From Charina bottae (lineage: Eukaryota; Chordata; Lepidosauria; Squamata; Charinaidae), in assembly GCA_023362775.1 (NCBI GenBank), contig JALMGJ010000005.1, forward strand, positions 90,914,421 through 90,978,420: DNA of 64,000 nt, in the 5' to 3' direction. Each line of letters starts with the position of its first letter. The stretch's first letter is position 1. Of this stretch, positions 45,901-56,079 are shown one piece after another. A program made the position numbers and the translations under genes. A model generated the notes under the pieces. That model ran no database searches. It had not been told where the DNA came from and saw only the letters and a program-made list of their open reading frames with translations.

Positions 45901-46358
45901 ACCAAGATCTGCTAGATGCATAGCACTACATGCACTGCATCAGGAAAGCAACCAAGTTTTCCATTGTTCATATTGGAATAAAAAATAAATTCCTCTTCAA
46001 GTTGAGCTCAGCTCCTGGGGATTTCATGGACACATCCACATAACTTTCTTGGCAGCAATGCAAGAATGGTTTGCCCTTGCCTTCTTCTGGGATATTTTTT
46101 TCCAAACTCCCAGTCTAGCCTACAGCTTTGGAACTGTGTATCTAATATGTTGGGTTCGTCCAGAAGTCTCCTACAATGTCTCAGAGAAGCACCAAGCAAG
46201 AGAAGCTCATAACTCAATACTTAGCATATTTTCTCAGAAGTAAGTTCCACAGAATTCGAAAGAATCTGTAGTTAAGTGTATACAGGACCACAGTAAAGCT
46301 TAGTGGGTCATGTTAACCTAATATTTAAGTTGTTTTTTGGAGGGCTTTGTTCCCTCCT
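42985..46358. other. No gene; scattered old repeats
   Basis: 43285-43390 is a CR1 3' fragment (minus; cttaaacgcctccagg reversed). About 45370-45620 and 45995-46175 hold old SINE-like repeats (gcttcatggacatatttacat; ttcttggcagcaatgcaag), inverted relative to 2925-3060. Frames at 43247-43660 and 44471-44816 are not recognised. Confidence 0.5.
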
Positions 46359-46369
46359 AAATTGCCTTA

Positions 46370-46804
46370 CCCAGTAGTAATGTATGGCTGGGAGAGTTGG
46401 ACCATAAGGAAGGCTGCGCGCCGAAGAATTGATGCTTTTGAGCTGTGGTGCTGGAGAAGACTCTTGAGAGTCCCTTGGACTGCAAGGAGGTCAAATCAGT
46501 CAATCCTAAAGGAAATCAACCCTGACTGCTCATTGGAAGGACAGATACTGAAGCTGAAGCTCAAATACTTTGGCCATCTAATGCGAAGAGAGGACTCACT
46601 GGAAAAGACCCTGATGCTGGGAAAGACTGAAGGCAAAAGGAGAAGGGGATGGCAGAGGATGAGATGGTTAGATAGCATCACTGATGTAATGAACATGAAT
46701 TTGAGTAAACTCCGGGAGACAGTGGAGGACAGGAAGGCCTGGCGTGCTATGGTCCATGAGGTCATGAAGAGTCGGACAAGACTGAACGACTGAACAAGAA
46801 CAAC
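46370..46804 (+). mobile_element. BovB LINE, 5'-truncated
   Basis: 435 bp between exact 11-bp duplications aaattgcctta (46359-46369 and 46805-46815). Open frame from VMYGWESWTIRKAARRRIDAF to TRLND and stop, then gaacaagaacaac. W replaces the usual C in the MYGCES motif. Confidence 0.9.
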
Positions 46805-47300
46805 AAATTGCCTTAGCACTGCAACCCAGATGCTGAGGAATTGTCTTACTGGAAGATTAGAAGGGATTGGGAAATCTAGAAAAGGAGAATTTTTGATATC
46901 TCACTAAATGATAATATCCAAGATTGATTTGAGAATGATCTGAAAGCAAAAAATAGCTTATAATCACCAGGGCTGGACTGTATGAACCCTGCAGTAAAAT
47001 TGTCTTTCCTGCAAACTGGAAACTACTTTGGTGCACTCGAAAATCTGTGACATATCTGTAAGTGCTTTCTAGATACAGAAGATATTCAAGAGAGAGAGAG
47101 AGAAAAATCATTGTTAAATAAGGACTTTTCCCCTTCCCAAAAGAGTTGCCAGTGGTTCTTAAACTGGTGGTTATTACCCCAAGGGGTAATTTGGTCATAT
47201 TCTGGGGGTAACGGAGCAACTTGTAATTGCTTGTTTGTGAGTTGAGGATCCAGTTTGGGACTGCCGCTGCCGAGACACTTGTGTAAAACAGTAGAGGGGT

Positions 47301-49487
47301 CTGTGGCTTGAATCATGTCAACTGGATTTCTATTTTCTTAGTGGAAACGTTTCACTCCTTATCCAAGGAGCTTCTTCAGTCTGAGTAAAGTTAGTAAGGG
47401 AATCCTTAAATATGTTTCTAGGCTGGCTGTGTGACCTTGCATCTGGGGCTAGGTCATGGTTATTTTTGAGATGTTTGTTTCTAAGTCCCTTTATCATCTA
47501 AAGGAGGATCGTTAAGATTACCCTGCTGCTGTTGAGCTTGTGAAATGGTCTTAATCTTCCTAGGCACAGAAGACAAAGCAGGAAGGAAGATAGGGGAAAG
47601 GTTATGCCTGAGGCCCCCACCTCTATTCAAGGAAGGATTTTCCAAGTTGGCATGAATGGATTCCTTGACCCCTCTCTCAAACCACCTATCTTCTCTGTCT
47701 AAAATGTGAACATTAATGTCCTCAAATGAGTGTCCTTTTTCCTTTAGATGAAGATAAACTGCTGACTCTGGTCCTGTGGTGTTACTTCTCCTGTGTTGGG
47801 CCATCCTCCTGTACAAGGGTTGTTTGGTTTCTCCAATGTAGAGTTCAGAGCACTCCTCACTGCACTGGATTGCATACACTACATTGCTTTCCTTGTGTTT
47901 TGGAGTTTGATCTTTGGGGTGTACAAGCCTCTGTCTCAGTGTGTTGGTGGGTTTGAAATATACAGGTATGTGGTGTTTGCCAAATATCCGTTTGATCTTT
48001 TCAGACACGCCAGCCATGTAAGGAATGACCAGGTTCTTCCGTTTACTCTGAGTCTCAGCCCTATCTGTCGCTGTTTTAGGTCTGGTAGACTTAGATTTGG
48101 TGAAGGCCCAATTTGGATATCCACAGGCCTGCAGAGCTGTTCTCAGATGCTGCTTTTCATTCTTTTTGGAATCCATGGAGGTGGGGATGGTTTCTGCTCT
48201 GTGTGACAATGTCCTGATGACTCCTAGTTTGTGCTGCAGTGGATGGTGGGAGTCAAACATCAGGTATTGATCTGTGTGTGTGGGTTTCCTGTAGATCCCT
48301 ATTTCTAGCTTGCCACCGGTCCCAATGAGGACTTCACAGTCTAGGAATGCCAGTCTGTTGTCCTTGGTGTCTTCTCTGGTGAAGCTAATGTTGGCATCTA
48401 TAGTGTTTATATGGTCCGTGAAGGCCTGTACTTCCTGGGCCTTGATTTTGACCCAGGTGTCATCCACATACCTAAACCAGTGGGTGGGCACCGTTCCCTG
48501 GAATGTGTTGAGTGCTTTCTTCTCCACTTCTTCCATGTATAAATTGGCCACAATGGGTGACACAGGAGAACCCATGGCACAGCCGTGTTTTTGTCTGTAA
48601 AAGTCACCTCTGTATGTGAAATAAGTGGTGTTAAGACACAGGTCCAGAAGATGGCAGATCTGGTTTGGGTTGAGATGGCTTCTCCTTTCCAGGGTGCTGT
48701 CCTCTTCTAGTCTCTTCCTGACAGCGGATAGAGCATGAGTGGTGGGGATGCTGGTGAAAAGGGAGGACACATCAAAGGAGACCATAGTTTCATCTGTATC
48801 CAGTTTCAGGATCTTTGCTTTGGAAACAAATTCTTCCGAATTATGGATGTGGTGTTCAGAGTGTCCAACTAGAGGTGCTAGTATGGTAGAGAGGTGTTTG
48901 GCAATGTTGTATGTTACCGAATTGATGCTGCTGACTATGGGTCGGAGGGGTGTTCCTTCCTTGTGGATCTTAGGAAGTCCGTAGATGCAGGGGATGGCTT
49001 CTCCAGGATACAGACGGTGGTAGGTAATCCTATCGATGGAGCCATCATGTTCCAATTGTTTCAAACTGTCTATTGCCTTTTTCTTGTAATTGTTGGTGGG
49101 GTCTCTTTTCAGTTTTTCATATGTATGGTGATCCTCCAAAAGTGATGTAATTTTATTGTGGTAGTCTGCAGTGTTTAGAACCACTGTACATCTTCCTTTG
49201 TCAGCAGGTAAAATGGTGATGGTTTCATCTTTGCTGAGGGCTGTCAGGGCTCTCCTCTCTTGGACGGTAAGGTTGGGGGGAGGAGGTTGAGCACTGGACA
49301 GAGCTGCAGATATTTTAAGCCGGAGTTGTTCTGCTTCTTCAAAAGGTAGGTGGTTGTTGTGGATGGCAGATTCTGTGGCTGTAATGAGCTCCACAACCGG
49401 AACTTGCTTGGGAGTGATGGCAAAATTAAGACCTTTGGCTAGGACATCTCTCTCTGGTTGGGTAAGTTCTCTGTCTGAGAGATTTTT
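47301..49487 (-). mobile_element. Penelope-like element, 5'-truncated, recent
   Basis: 2187 bp with a 12-bp duplication cagtagaggggt (47289-47300 and 49488-49499). It has one orientation only, with family 1 pseudo-LTR sequence at its 3' end (47301 to about 47450) and no outer tail. It contains a hammerhead-like motif on the minus strand near 47346-47379. Confidence 0.88.
47481..49486 (-). CDS. Penelope reverse transcriptase/GIY-YIG endonuclease, start truncated
   Basis: Open to the 5' end of the insert; the first Met gives 637 residues. Counting from it: RT roughly residues 50-400 with ADKGR (64-68), GLPKIHKEG (139-147), FDVSSLFTSIP (207-217), HGCAMGSPVSP (270-280) and YVDD (309-312). A charged linker follows, then GIY-YIG from about 504 (VVYAIQC 505-511, LYIGET 518-523, arginines 529-530, glutamate 578). 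No stops or frameshifts. The element gene nicks target DNA and primes reverse transcription. Not a host gene. Confidence 0.92.
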
Positions 49488-50184
49488 CAGTAGAGGGGTG
49501 TTTGTGTGGGCGGGAGGGGTAATGACATTATTTGAGACCAGGAAAAGGGGTCAGACAGTTTGAGACCCACTGCCCTGCGTGATTTGAAACTGAGGAACGT
49601 AGGCCAAATTAGCAAAGCAAAATTACCACAATCATCACTTTCTTAAAAGAAAGAATGGCAATTTAGTCATCTGAGGCACTGAGAAAGCTCCTCAAATAGC
49701 GAGGCATAATAAATATGAATTCATCTTCACTGGCAAACCCGGAAATACCCTTTTTTCTTTAAAAAAAATATCTCCATTTAGTGTTATCCATCCCCGCAAC
49801 ACTGTACTTCCTAGCTCAGCTAGAATGGTTCAAGCAGTTTTGCAAATTGTAATCCAAGCTGCCCGTGTTATTTTTAAACTTTTGGGATGCAAACAGGCGA
49901 GAAGAGCTAACCCATCCATTTCAATAACTTCATTTAACTGGGTGAGCCGTGAACAATAATCCAGGCTGGGCTATGCTGCCATCTAACGGCCAAAAATCAG
50001 AAGGGGTCGAGCCCTGCAGCTTTTTCAACAAATTTTATTAAAAGGCATCAGCTTTTGTGAGCTGCAGCGTATTTCACCAGACGCATAGAGGTGAAGCTCA
50101 CAAACCCTGATGCCTTTTATAACATTTGTTAGCAGAAAAGGTCCTACAAGATTCCTGATTTTTTGCCACCCTAGAATAACACAG

Positions 50185-50512
50185 GGGGGCGCGATGGCTC
50201 AGCAGGTAAGACACCAGGCTTGTCGATCGGAAGGTCGCAAGTTCGGAGGTTCGAATCCCTAGCCTTGTGTACGGAGTGAGCTCCCGCACTAGCTCCAGCT
50301 CTTGCCAACCTAGCAATTCGAAGGCATACAAATGCAAGTAGATCAATAGGTACCTCTTCGGTGGGTAGGTAACGGCGTTCCACACACGTCATGCGGCCAC
50401 ATGACCGTGGAAGCGTCTTCGGACAACGCTGGCTCTTTGGCTAACAAACGGAGATGAGCACCGGCCCCTAGAGTCGGACACGACTGTGCGGGGGAAACCT
50501 TTACCTTTACCT
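50185..50512 (+). mobile_element. tRNA-derived SINE (family A), plus orientation
   Basis: The only plus-strand copy. Duplication tagaataacacag (50172-50184 and 50513-50525). The tRNA-like head gcgatggctcagcaggtaag and B box ggttcgaatccc read directly. The end gagtcggacacgactg plus (ttacct)n is the RTE-like tail. Confidence 0.9.
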
Positions 50513-50591
50513 TAGAATAACACAGCACTCCACCTGCAAAGGCTACCATCTAGTGGGTAACTGATCTATTGCCCCCCCCCCTTAATTTTAA

Positions 50592-50814
50592 TTCGTTCAA
50601 TCGTGTCCGATTCTCAGAGACTGCCTGGACCAGTCCCTGCAGTTTTCTTGGCAAGGTTTTTCAGAAGTGGTTTGCCATTGCCTCCTTCCCAGGGCTGAGA
50701 GAGTGTGACTGGCTCAAGGTCACCCAGCTGGCTTTGTGCCTAAGGCAGGACTAGAACTCACAGTCTCCTGGTTTCTAGCCTGATGCCTTAACCACGACAC
50801 CAAACTGGCTCTCA
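50592..50814 (-). mobile_element. Sauria-type SINE
   Basis: Minus-strand copy: gccagtttggtgtcgtggtt head, gagttctagtcctg B-box-like, ggcaatggcaaaccacttc, then an end in gagaatcggacacgattgaac. Confidence 0.85.
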
Positions 50815-51415
50815 CTGTCTCCTTAAATGCCATTTAAAAAGTGTACTTTGCATCCTTTGAAAAGATACAGTTATCTCTCTCTGCCAGTTTTGCATCCCAA
50901 CGGTGGTGATGTTCTGAGGCCTATACAAAAGATCTTCCACCCATCAGAAGAGGAAAACCACTTTAGCACATTTGTTTTGACATACAAAATGCCAAGAGAT
51001 ATTTGCAGGCCACACACGAGAGAAGAAAAAAGGCTAGACATGGAGGAGGGGGGAAAAAAAAGCTACCCCAAATTTTAAAAACGTACAATACATCTACCAA
51101 GGCACTGATAGGATTTTCCAGGGCTGGGAGCAAACTATGGTTGTGATCCTGAGACAGAATTGTGATGACGACACCTGCCTGTCATCTGTGAATAACAGCA
51201 ATTTATATAGCACCGTTCAGCATCTGTGATGCTTTACATAGTACAGTAAAATACTGAGTTTCTGACTCTGATCAGATGATGTGCAGAAGTCGCAACTCAC
51301 TGTAGAGAAAACTTCCTTTCCTTTTTATCCCAAGCAGTGGAAGCTTTCCTTAGGGACAACGTTCATTTCAAGAAACCCAGCCGATAGGGAAATCTAGAAA
51401 GGCAGAGCTATACAC

Positions 51416-51417
51416 CT

Positions 51418-51455
<38 letters not shown>
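51416..51455. repeat. (ATT)n microsatellite
   Basis: About 13 units. Confidence 0.95.
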
Positions 51456-51456
<1 letters not shown>

Positions 51457-51591
51457 GAGTTGAACTAAGATACGTCAAATAGTACCTTTGGGAACAGTTT
51501 GAGCCCTTTCTCTGCTGTCTTAAGAACCACTTCTCCAGCTCACCGGAGACATTCCCCTTTCCGCATTCACTACTGGCCCAAGATATTGGAC

Positions 51592-51680
51592 TGAATGGAC
51601 TGAAGAAGCTCCTTGGATAAGGAGCGAAACGTTTCCACTGAGAAAATAGAAATCCAGTTGACATGATTCAAGCTACAGAC
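51592..51680 (+). mobile_element. Penelope pseudo-LTR end, family 1, single arm
   Basis: Plus-strand arm with hammerhead-like motif 51600-51633 and end at ctacagac. It is preceded by tggactgaatggactgaag, which is also the loop of the palindrome at 53017, so the two inserts are related. Confidence 0.7.
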
Positions 51681-52727
51681 ATATCTACCTTGACTTTCTG
51701 GGTCAGTACACAGCAGGGTCTATTTTAAAAAAATACTGGAAAATCTTATCCTTATTCTCTTCCCTCCCCACCCCCCAAGTCCTGTCTCCATGGTGTTATC
51801 CCAATGCCAGCTTGATTGCTTGACCATCAGCTCTCAAGAACCATCCTTTGAACATTTCCCTGCTTTATAAACTCATGCTATGTCTGTCTCCTCTCCTTCG
51901 CGTGTCTGCCCTCCCATCTTGCTGCATTTAATCTACTGCTGACTCTTTCTCTCCACGTGAATGTCCTGAGCATTCCATGAAATCACGACAGCTCAGCCAG
52001 TGGCTGAAATGTGTGGCTTCTACACAACAATTCTGTGGATTTTTAAAAAGCCTTTTGTATCTAAAACTGTCTAGAATGGGCTCCAGAAATGTTAGCAACA
52101 TGTATGCGTATAGATAAAAGGCACCAAGCATGCATCTAAAATGTTTGGTTGTAAGGCAGTTAAAAAAGGAAAGAGAGAGAGAGATTGAGAAAGAATTAAA
52201 CATTGGATTAGACAGCTGGAATAGAATTAGTAAAACCTAACAAAAACTCTTTTGAAAAGATGAGATTCCAATATAGGGAAATAGTTTTGTTTCACTCCAA
52301 GCGTCTAGCCACTTCTTGTTGTACAAATTCCATTATGGAAGCAGGATGCCAGAACTTCTAATTGTCCTGTTGCAAAATGTTGAGAAAGCATAATGAATCT
52401 GGAGAAAACCTTTCTTCCTATTAGTCTTTTAGAATGATGCAGAGTTGCTGGGTTGAAAAAAAAATCCATTGTTTGATTGTAGGTTTAAGTCCCATCTTGT
52501 CTTTTTAAATGGAACTTCCTCTCCCTACCCCAAAATAGCAGCATTAGACAAAATTAAAACGGTATCCATCTGCCCTTTTATCCTCTGTAAGTCTGCATGT
52601 AGTGAGATGTAGAGAAAGCAAACAGCGAATATTTCTCCTTTTTTTTTTACCATTGACTCTGGTTAATGGAAGCACTCGTGGTAGTAAAGTCCTGTTCCTT
52701 TGAAATGGAGAGGTTGGCCCAAGATGG
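51681..52727 (-). other. MAT1A: MAT1A 3' region
   Basis: Downstream of the MAT1A stop on the minus strand, so likely 3' UTR and flank. I could not fix a poly(A) site. No other gene or repeat recognised. Confidence 0.4.
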
Positions 52728-52830
52728 TTAGAAGGCAAGCTTCTTAGGAACTTCCCAAGTAAATTCACTTCTTCCAAAGTGACCGTAACAAGCAGTCTTC
52801 TGATACATGGGCTTCCTTAAATCCAGATCC
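52728..52830 (-). CDS. MAT1A: MAT1A, last coding exon
   Basis: 103 nt after acceptor tttacacttag (ending 52831). Phase 2 entry (AA|G). It encodes [20 protein letters not shown], then [14 protein letters not shown] and TAA (52728-52730). This is the conserved C-terminus of S-adenosylmethionine synthetase. It is not visible as a simple open frame on its own and is supported by the exact join to 55089. Confidence 0.9.
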
Positions 52831-53016
52831 CTAAGTGTAAAAATAAATTAGAAAATAAAAAAAAGTTATTAAAGTTGTTTTTTCTTGAATGCAGGCTGTA
52901 CAACTAACCCAGAGGATTTAAAAGATCATATAAATTAACAGAGAAGAATGCTACCAAAAACATCTCTTTCTGGAACAACTGAACACTAGACAGATTTAAA
53001 AATCCACTACGAGTAT

Positions 53017-53223
53017 GTCTATGAAGGTTCTCAGTCATCCAGGTGGAATTGTCTGTAGCTTGAATCATGTCAACTGGATTTCTATTTTCTCAGTGGAAAC
53101 GTTTCACTCCTTATCCAAGGAGCTTCTTCAGTCCATTCAGTCCACTGAAGAAGCTCCTTGGATAAGGAGTGAAACGTTTCCACTGAGAAAATAGAAATCC
53201 AGTTGACATGATTCAAGCTACAG
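53017..53223. mobile_element. Palindromic Penelope pseudo-LTR insert, family 1, in a MAT1A intron
   Basis: 207 bp with an 11-bp duplication actacgagtat (53006-53016 and 53224-53234). Arms of ~90 bp with an almost perfect match and a tiny loop. The left arm carries the tail gtctatgaaggttctcag; the right arm stops at ctacag. Hammerhead-like motif at 53145-53178 (+) and its mirror on the minus strand. Confidence 0.9.
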
Positions 53224-53284
53224 ACTACGAGTATCTTTGCCTTTTCTGGATTCAAACTTTGTTGACCCTTCTCCAGTTACTTAT

Positions 53285-53880
53285 TGCGGCCAGGCACTGA
53301 TTTGGAACTGCCTCATCTTGATCTGATGAAAAGGAGAATTAGAATGGAAACTCCGTTCTCACATGATCTTACTGCTCTTACACTGATGTTAAACAGCAGG
53401 GCAAGAAGTGGAAATAGGTTTAGAAATCTCCCAGCAACACCTTCTGGAAACAACTATCCAGGGATGACCAGAGATGAGCAAACCAGCACCACCCACTTCA
53501 AACTTGGACAATTTCTCCAGAAGAATACTGTCAATGGTGTTGAAAGATCCAGGAGAACCAACAAGGTTGCATTTGCCCTCTCCCTCTCCCAGCAAAGAAC
53601 ATCCCTAATTAAGGATAATTAAGGTAATTAAGGAAGTTTCAGTGCCAAAGCCAACTCTAAATCCCACATGAAATGGATCTAGAAAGCCCATTTCACCTAA
53701 CAGCATTTAGATTTGATCAGCCACCACTTGCTTAAATATTCAGCCCAGGACGTTGTCCACAGTCCTATAACTTCTGGGTCCAGTGATGTTTTTTTTCAAG
53801 GCATGGTCTCCCTACAGCATTTTTAATGAGATTGGGAGAAGTTCTTTTTATAGGGAGGAATTTATAACCTCCTGGACGCA
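53285..53880 (-). mobile_element. L2-like LINE fragment
   Basis: Blocks tctccagaagaatactgtca, gtgttgaaagatccagg and ccacttgcttaaat resemble minus-strand L2-type LINE coding. Decayed. Confidence 0.45.
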
Positions 53881-53992
53881 GATGAGCATCCCTCCCACAC
53901 ACACATACTAGATGTGATCCGAACATCTTCTCACTGGCACTCAAGGACCAGTATGGTGGCCTCGACAGGCCAATCGGTTGATCCAGCAAGGC

Positions 53993-54027
<35 letters not shown>

Positions 54028-55088
54028 TTTATTAATTTTTTCAGAAGAAAGATAAAAACTAACAGCTAATATTTAGAGTGAAGACAGAAGAGAAAAGAAG
54101 GAAAAAGAACAAAGCCAAAAGTGCAGGAAAAAAGAAAAAAGGAGAAAATATAAAGAAATGATTTCTGATTTTCTTTTACAACGGTTCATTGTTACACAAC
54201 AGATATAAATGTAAATTAACCTCTTATTGTATGGTTACAACCTTACTTACATTTTTTTCTATAATCTATTTTTTTTTCTAATCATCAAAACCATGTATCA
54301 TAATTTCATTTTATTTCTGTTTCACACAAAAACTCAGTAAGGGGTTTCCAGTCAGCTAGCAAAAGGCACTTCTTTTGAAAGGAGATTATGACAAGCAGCC
54401 ACCACAACAAACTGCTTTAAGAGCTTCAGGTGCATGTTGAGTGAGCTACAAGGCTACATCAAGAAAGCAGCTACTATGGCCATTTTGATAAGGGAATTTA
54501 TAAATCCATTTCACTTCTGGATCATTCTGGGCCGCAGGAAAGCATGAGCTTCTTTAAGAAGGACAATCTTTTCTTGTGATGTCCCCTGCAAATATCTGGA
54601 GCATTTTGCCCTACAGACCAACCTATCTACTAGCTCAAAAAGCTCCAGGCTCTTGTTTGGAAAGTAGTCCTTTACTGACAGAACTGCTGCCACCCCTATA
54701 AATCTAACCCCTTGTCAGAGGTCAGGTTTTAAGCCCTGGAACTGCCTAACATTTGAAACCAAGCCTCTTCTCCCAGCTGGCCAAATTGCAGCAAGAACTA
54801 TCTGAAGAGGTCTCCATTTTGAGCGTGAAGCTAGAACTCTCCCAGAGTGACATATTTTAGATGGTTTAGTCACATACACACTCCTGGACTGTCATACTCC
54901 CAAGGATGGGAGAGCACACCATAACTATTTCCCAGTCAGGACCTGATTCTTTTGGGAAAAGCTTGAAATGGCATGGAAGGAAGTTCAGGAAGCTCCAAAT
55001 TCCTTCCACTCAGTTCCCAGGATTGGAAAATCCACAGTATCCGCCATTTGATCCCACTCTGCCAAAAAGGCCCTTATGAAATGCTTAC
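53881..55088. other. MAT1A intron, no further feature
   Basis: Contains a (TC)n run at about 53996-54025. No coding recognised. Confidence 0.5.
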
Positions 55089-55222
55089 TTGACAATGGCT
55101 CCTGGTCGAAGGTCAAAATTCTGGTGGACAATGTTGAGCAGCTCCTGCTCAGAGTATGCTGAGGTACCATAGGTGAACAAGGAGATGGAAAGAGGCTCAG
55201 CCACTCCAATAGCATAGGCAAC
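55089..55222 (-). CDS. MAT1A: MAT1A coding exon (next to last)
   Basis: 134 nt between acceptor tttgcatctag and donor AA|gtaagc. Enters in phase 0 and leaves in phase 2. It encodes [20 protein letters not shown], then [20 protein letters not shown] and GAIVK. The match to vertebrate MAT1A ([20 protein letters not shown]) is immediate. Confidence 0.93.
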
Positions 55223-55400
55223 CTAGATGCAAAAAGGAGACACGTTTAGGATGGCTTCATGCATGCCATCAACAGATTTATTTGGTAGCCACAACTCTGA
55301 CATTAATCACATAGAAAGGGGGGAGGACAAATCTAGTTTTTAAAACTTAAGGGATACATAAGTGATTAGAACTGGATTTTTCAAAGTGTATTCTCTTACA

Positions 55401-55479
55401 TGATGGATGGATGGATGGATGGATGGATGGATGGAAGGAAGGAAGGAAGGAAGGAAGGAAGGAAGGAAGGAAGGAAGGA
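55401..55479. repeat. (GGAT)n(GGAA)n microsatellite
   Basis: Adjoining tetranucleotide tracts in a MAT1A intron. Confidence 0.95.
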
Positions 55480-55539
55480 TTCTTTGAACACTATTAAAAA
55501 CGCTCAGACAAAGCAGCCATCAACAGACACATAGAGGTA

Positions 55540-55941
55540 TAGAGGTAAACAACATTTACATACCATTCATAAGAGACAATAGAAAAGCCAAAAGACCAGA
55601 ACACCTCCTTGCCAGCAATCAACACCCAGATATGCAAAGATTAACACCAAGATTAGCACCAGAGGAACAATCAAACAGCACAATAATCAAGGAACTATTA
55701 ACTCAGTCAATCAACCAAGCAGCAAACAACAGCCCAATCAAGGAACTCCTAAGGGGAGAACAACACCTCCACCAACACAAGCAGGACAAGCTGTGGTATA
55801 TAAACAGAGAGCAAGTCCCACTCCCTTTTCGCACTGAAGATGTTGCCTAGTCTGGCAATGAAACATCTGCAAGAAAACAACAAGGCTCAGAGAGCACCAA
55901 GGACTCCACAGTTCAACCCTGAGCTACAAATATTCTCTTTG
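55540..55941 (+). mobile_element. Penelope fragment, family 3, with hammerhead-like motif
   Basis: Plus-strand 3' part. A TATATAAA box lies at 55797, the motif at 55834-55867 (CUGAAGA, U, stem arms GUUGCC and GGCAAU, GAAAC, AUC), then the tail cagttcaaccctgagc. The region before about 55740 looks like element sequence but has no readable domain. Confidence 0.65.
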
Positions 55942-56079
55942 ATTGGTACTACTAAAAGTGCTACAAGAATGGAAAAATACTTATTCACTCATTCATTCCA
56001 ACATACACACACACACAATTATATAATAGAGAATTCAATACTAAGCAATCAACTCAAGACCGAAACCTACATTGTCTAA

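Larger units (their letters stand above)
47150..49572. mobile_element. hAT-like element hosting a Penelope insert
   Basis: The outer ends CAGTGGTTCTTAAACTG and CAGTTTGAGACCCACTG are imperfect inverted repeats of a type common in hAT MITEs. Without the PLE the element would be about 225 bp. No clean 8-bp duplication was seen, so the boundaries are tentative. Confidence 0.5.

Noticed and set aside
50185..50270. tRNA gene candidate with A-box and B-box-like sequence
   Set aside because: It is the tRNA-derived head of a dispersed SINE present eight times here; it has a target duplication and lacks a complete cloverleaf.
54985..55221. The long minus-strand open frame over the MAT1A exon
   Set aside because: It is in the wrong frame. 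The MAT1A frame, supported by splice sites at 55222 and 55089, reads [10 protein letters not shown].
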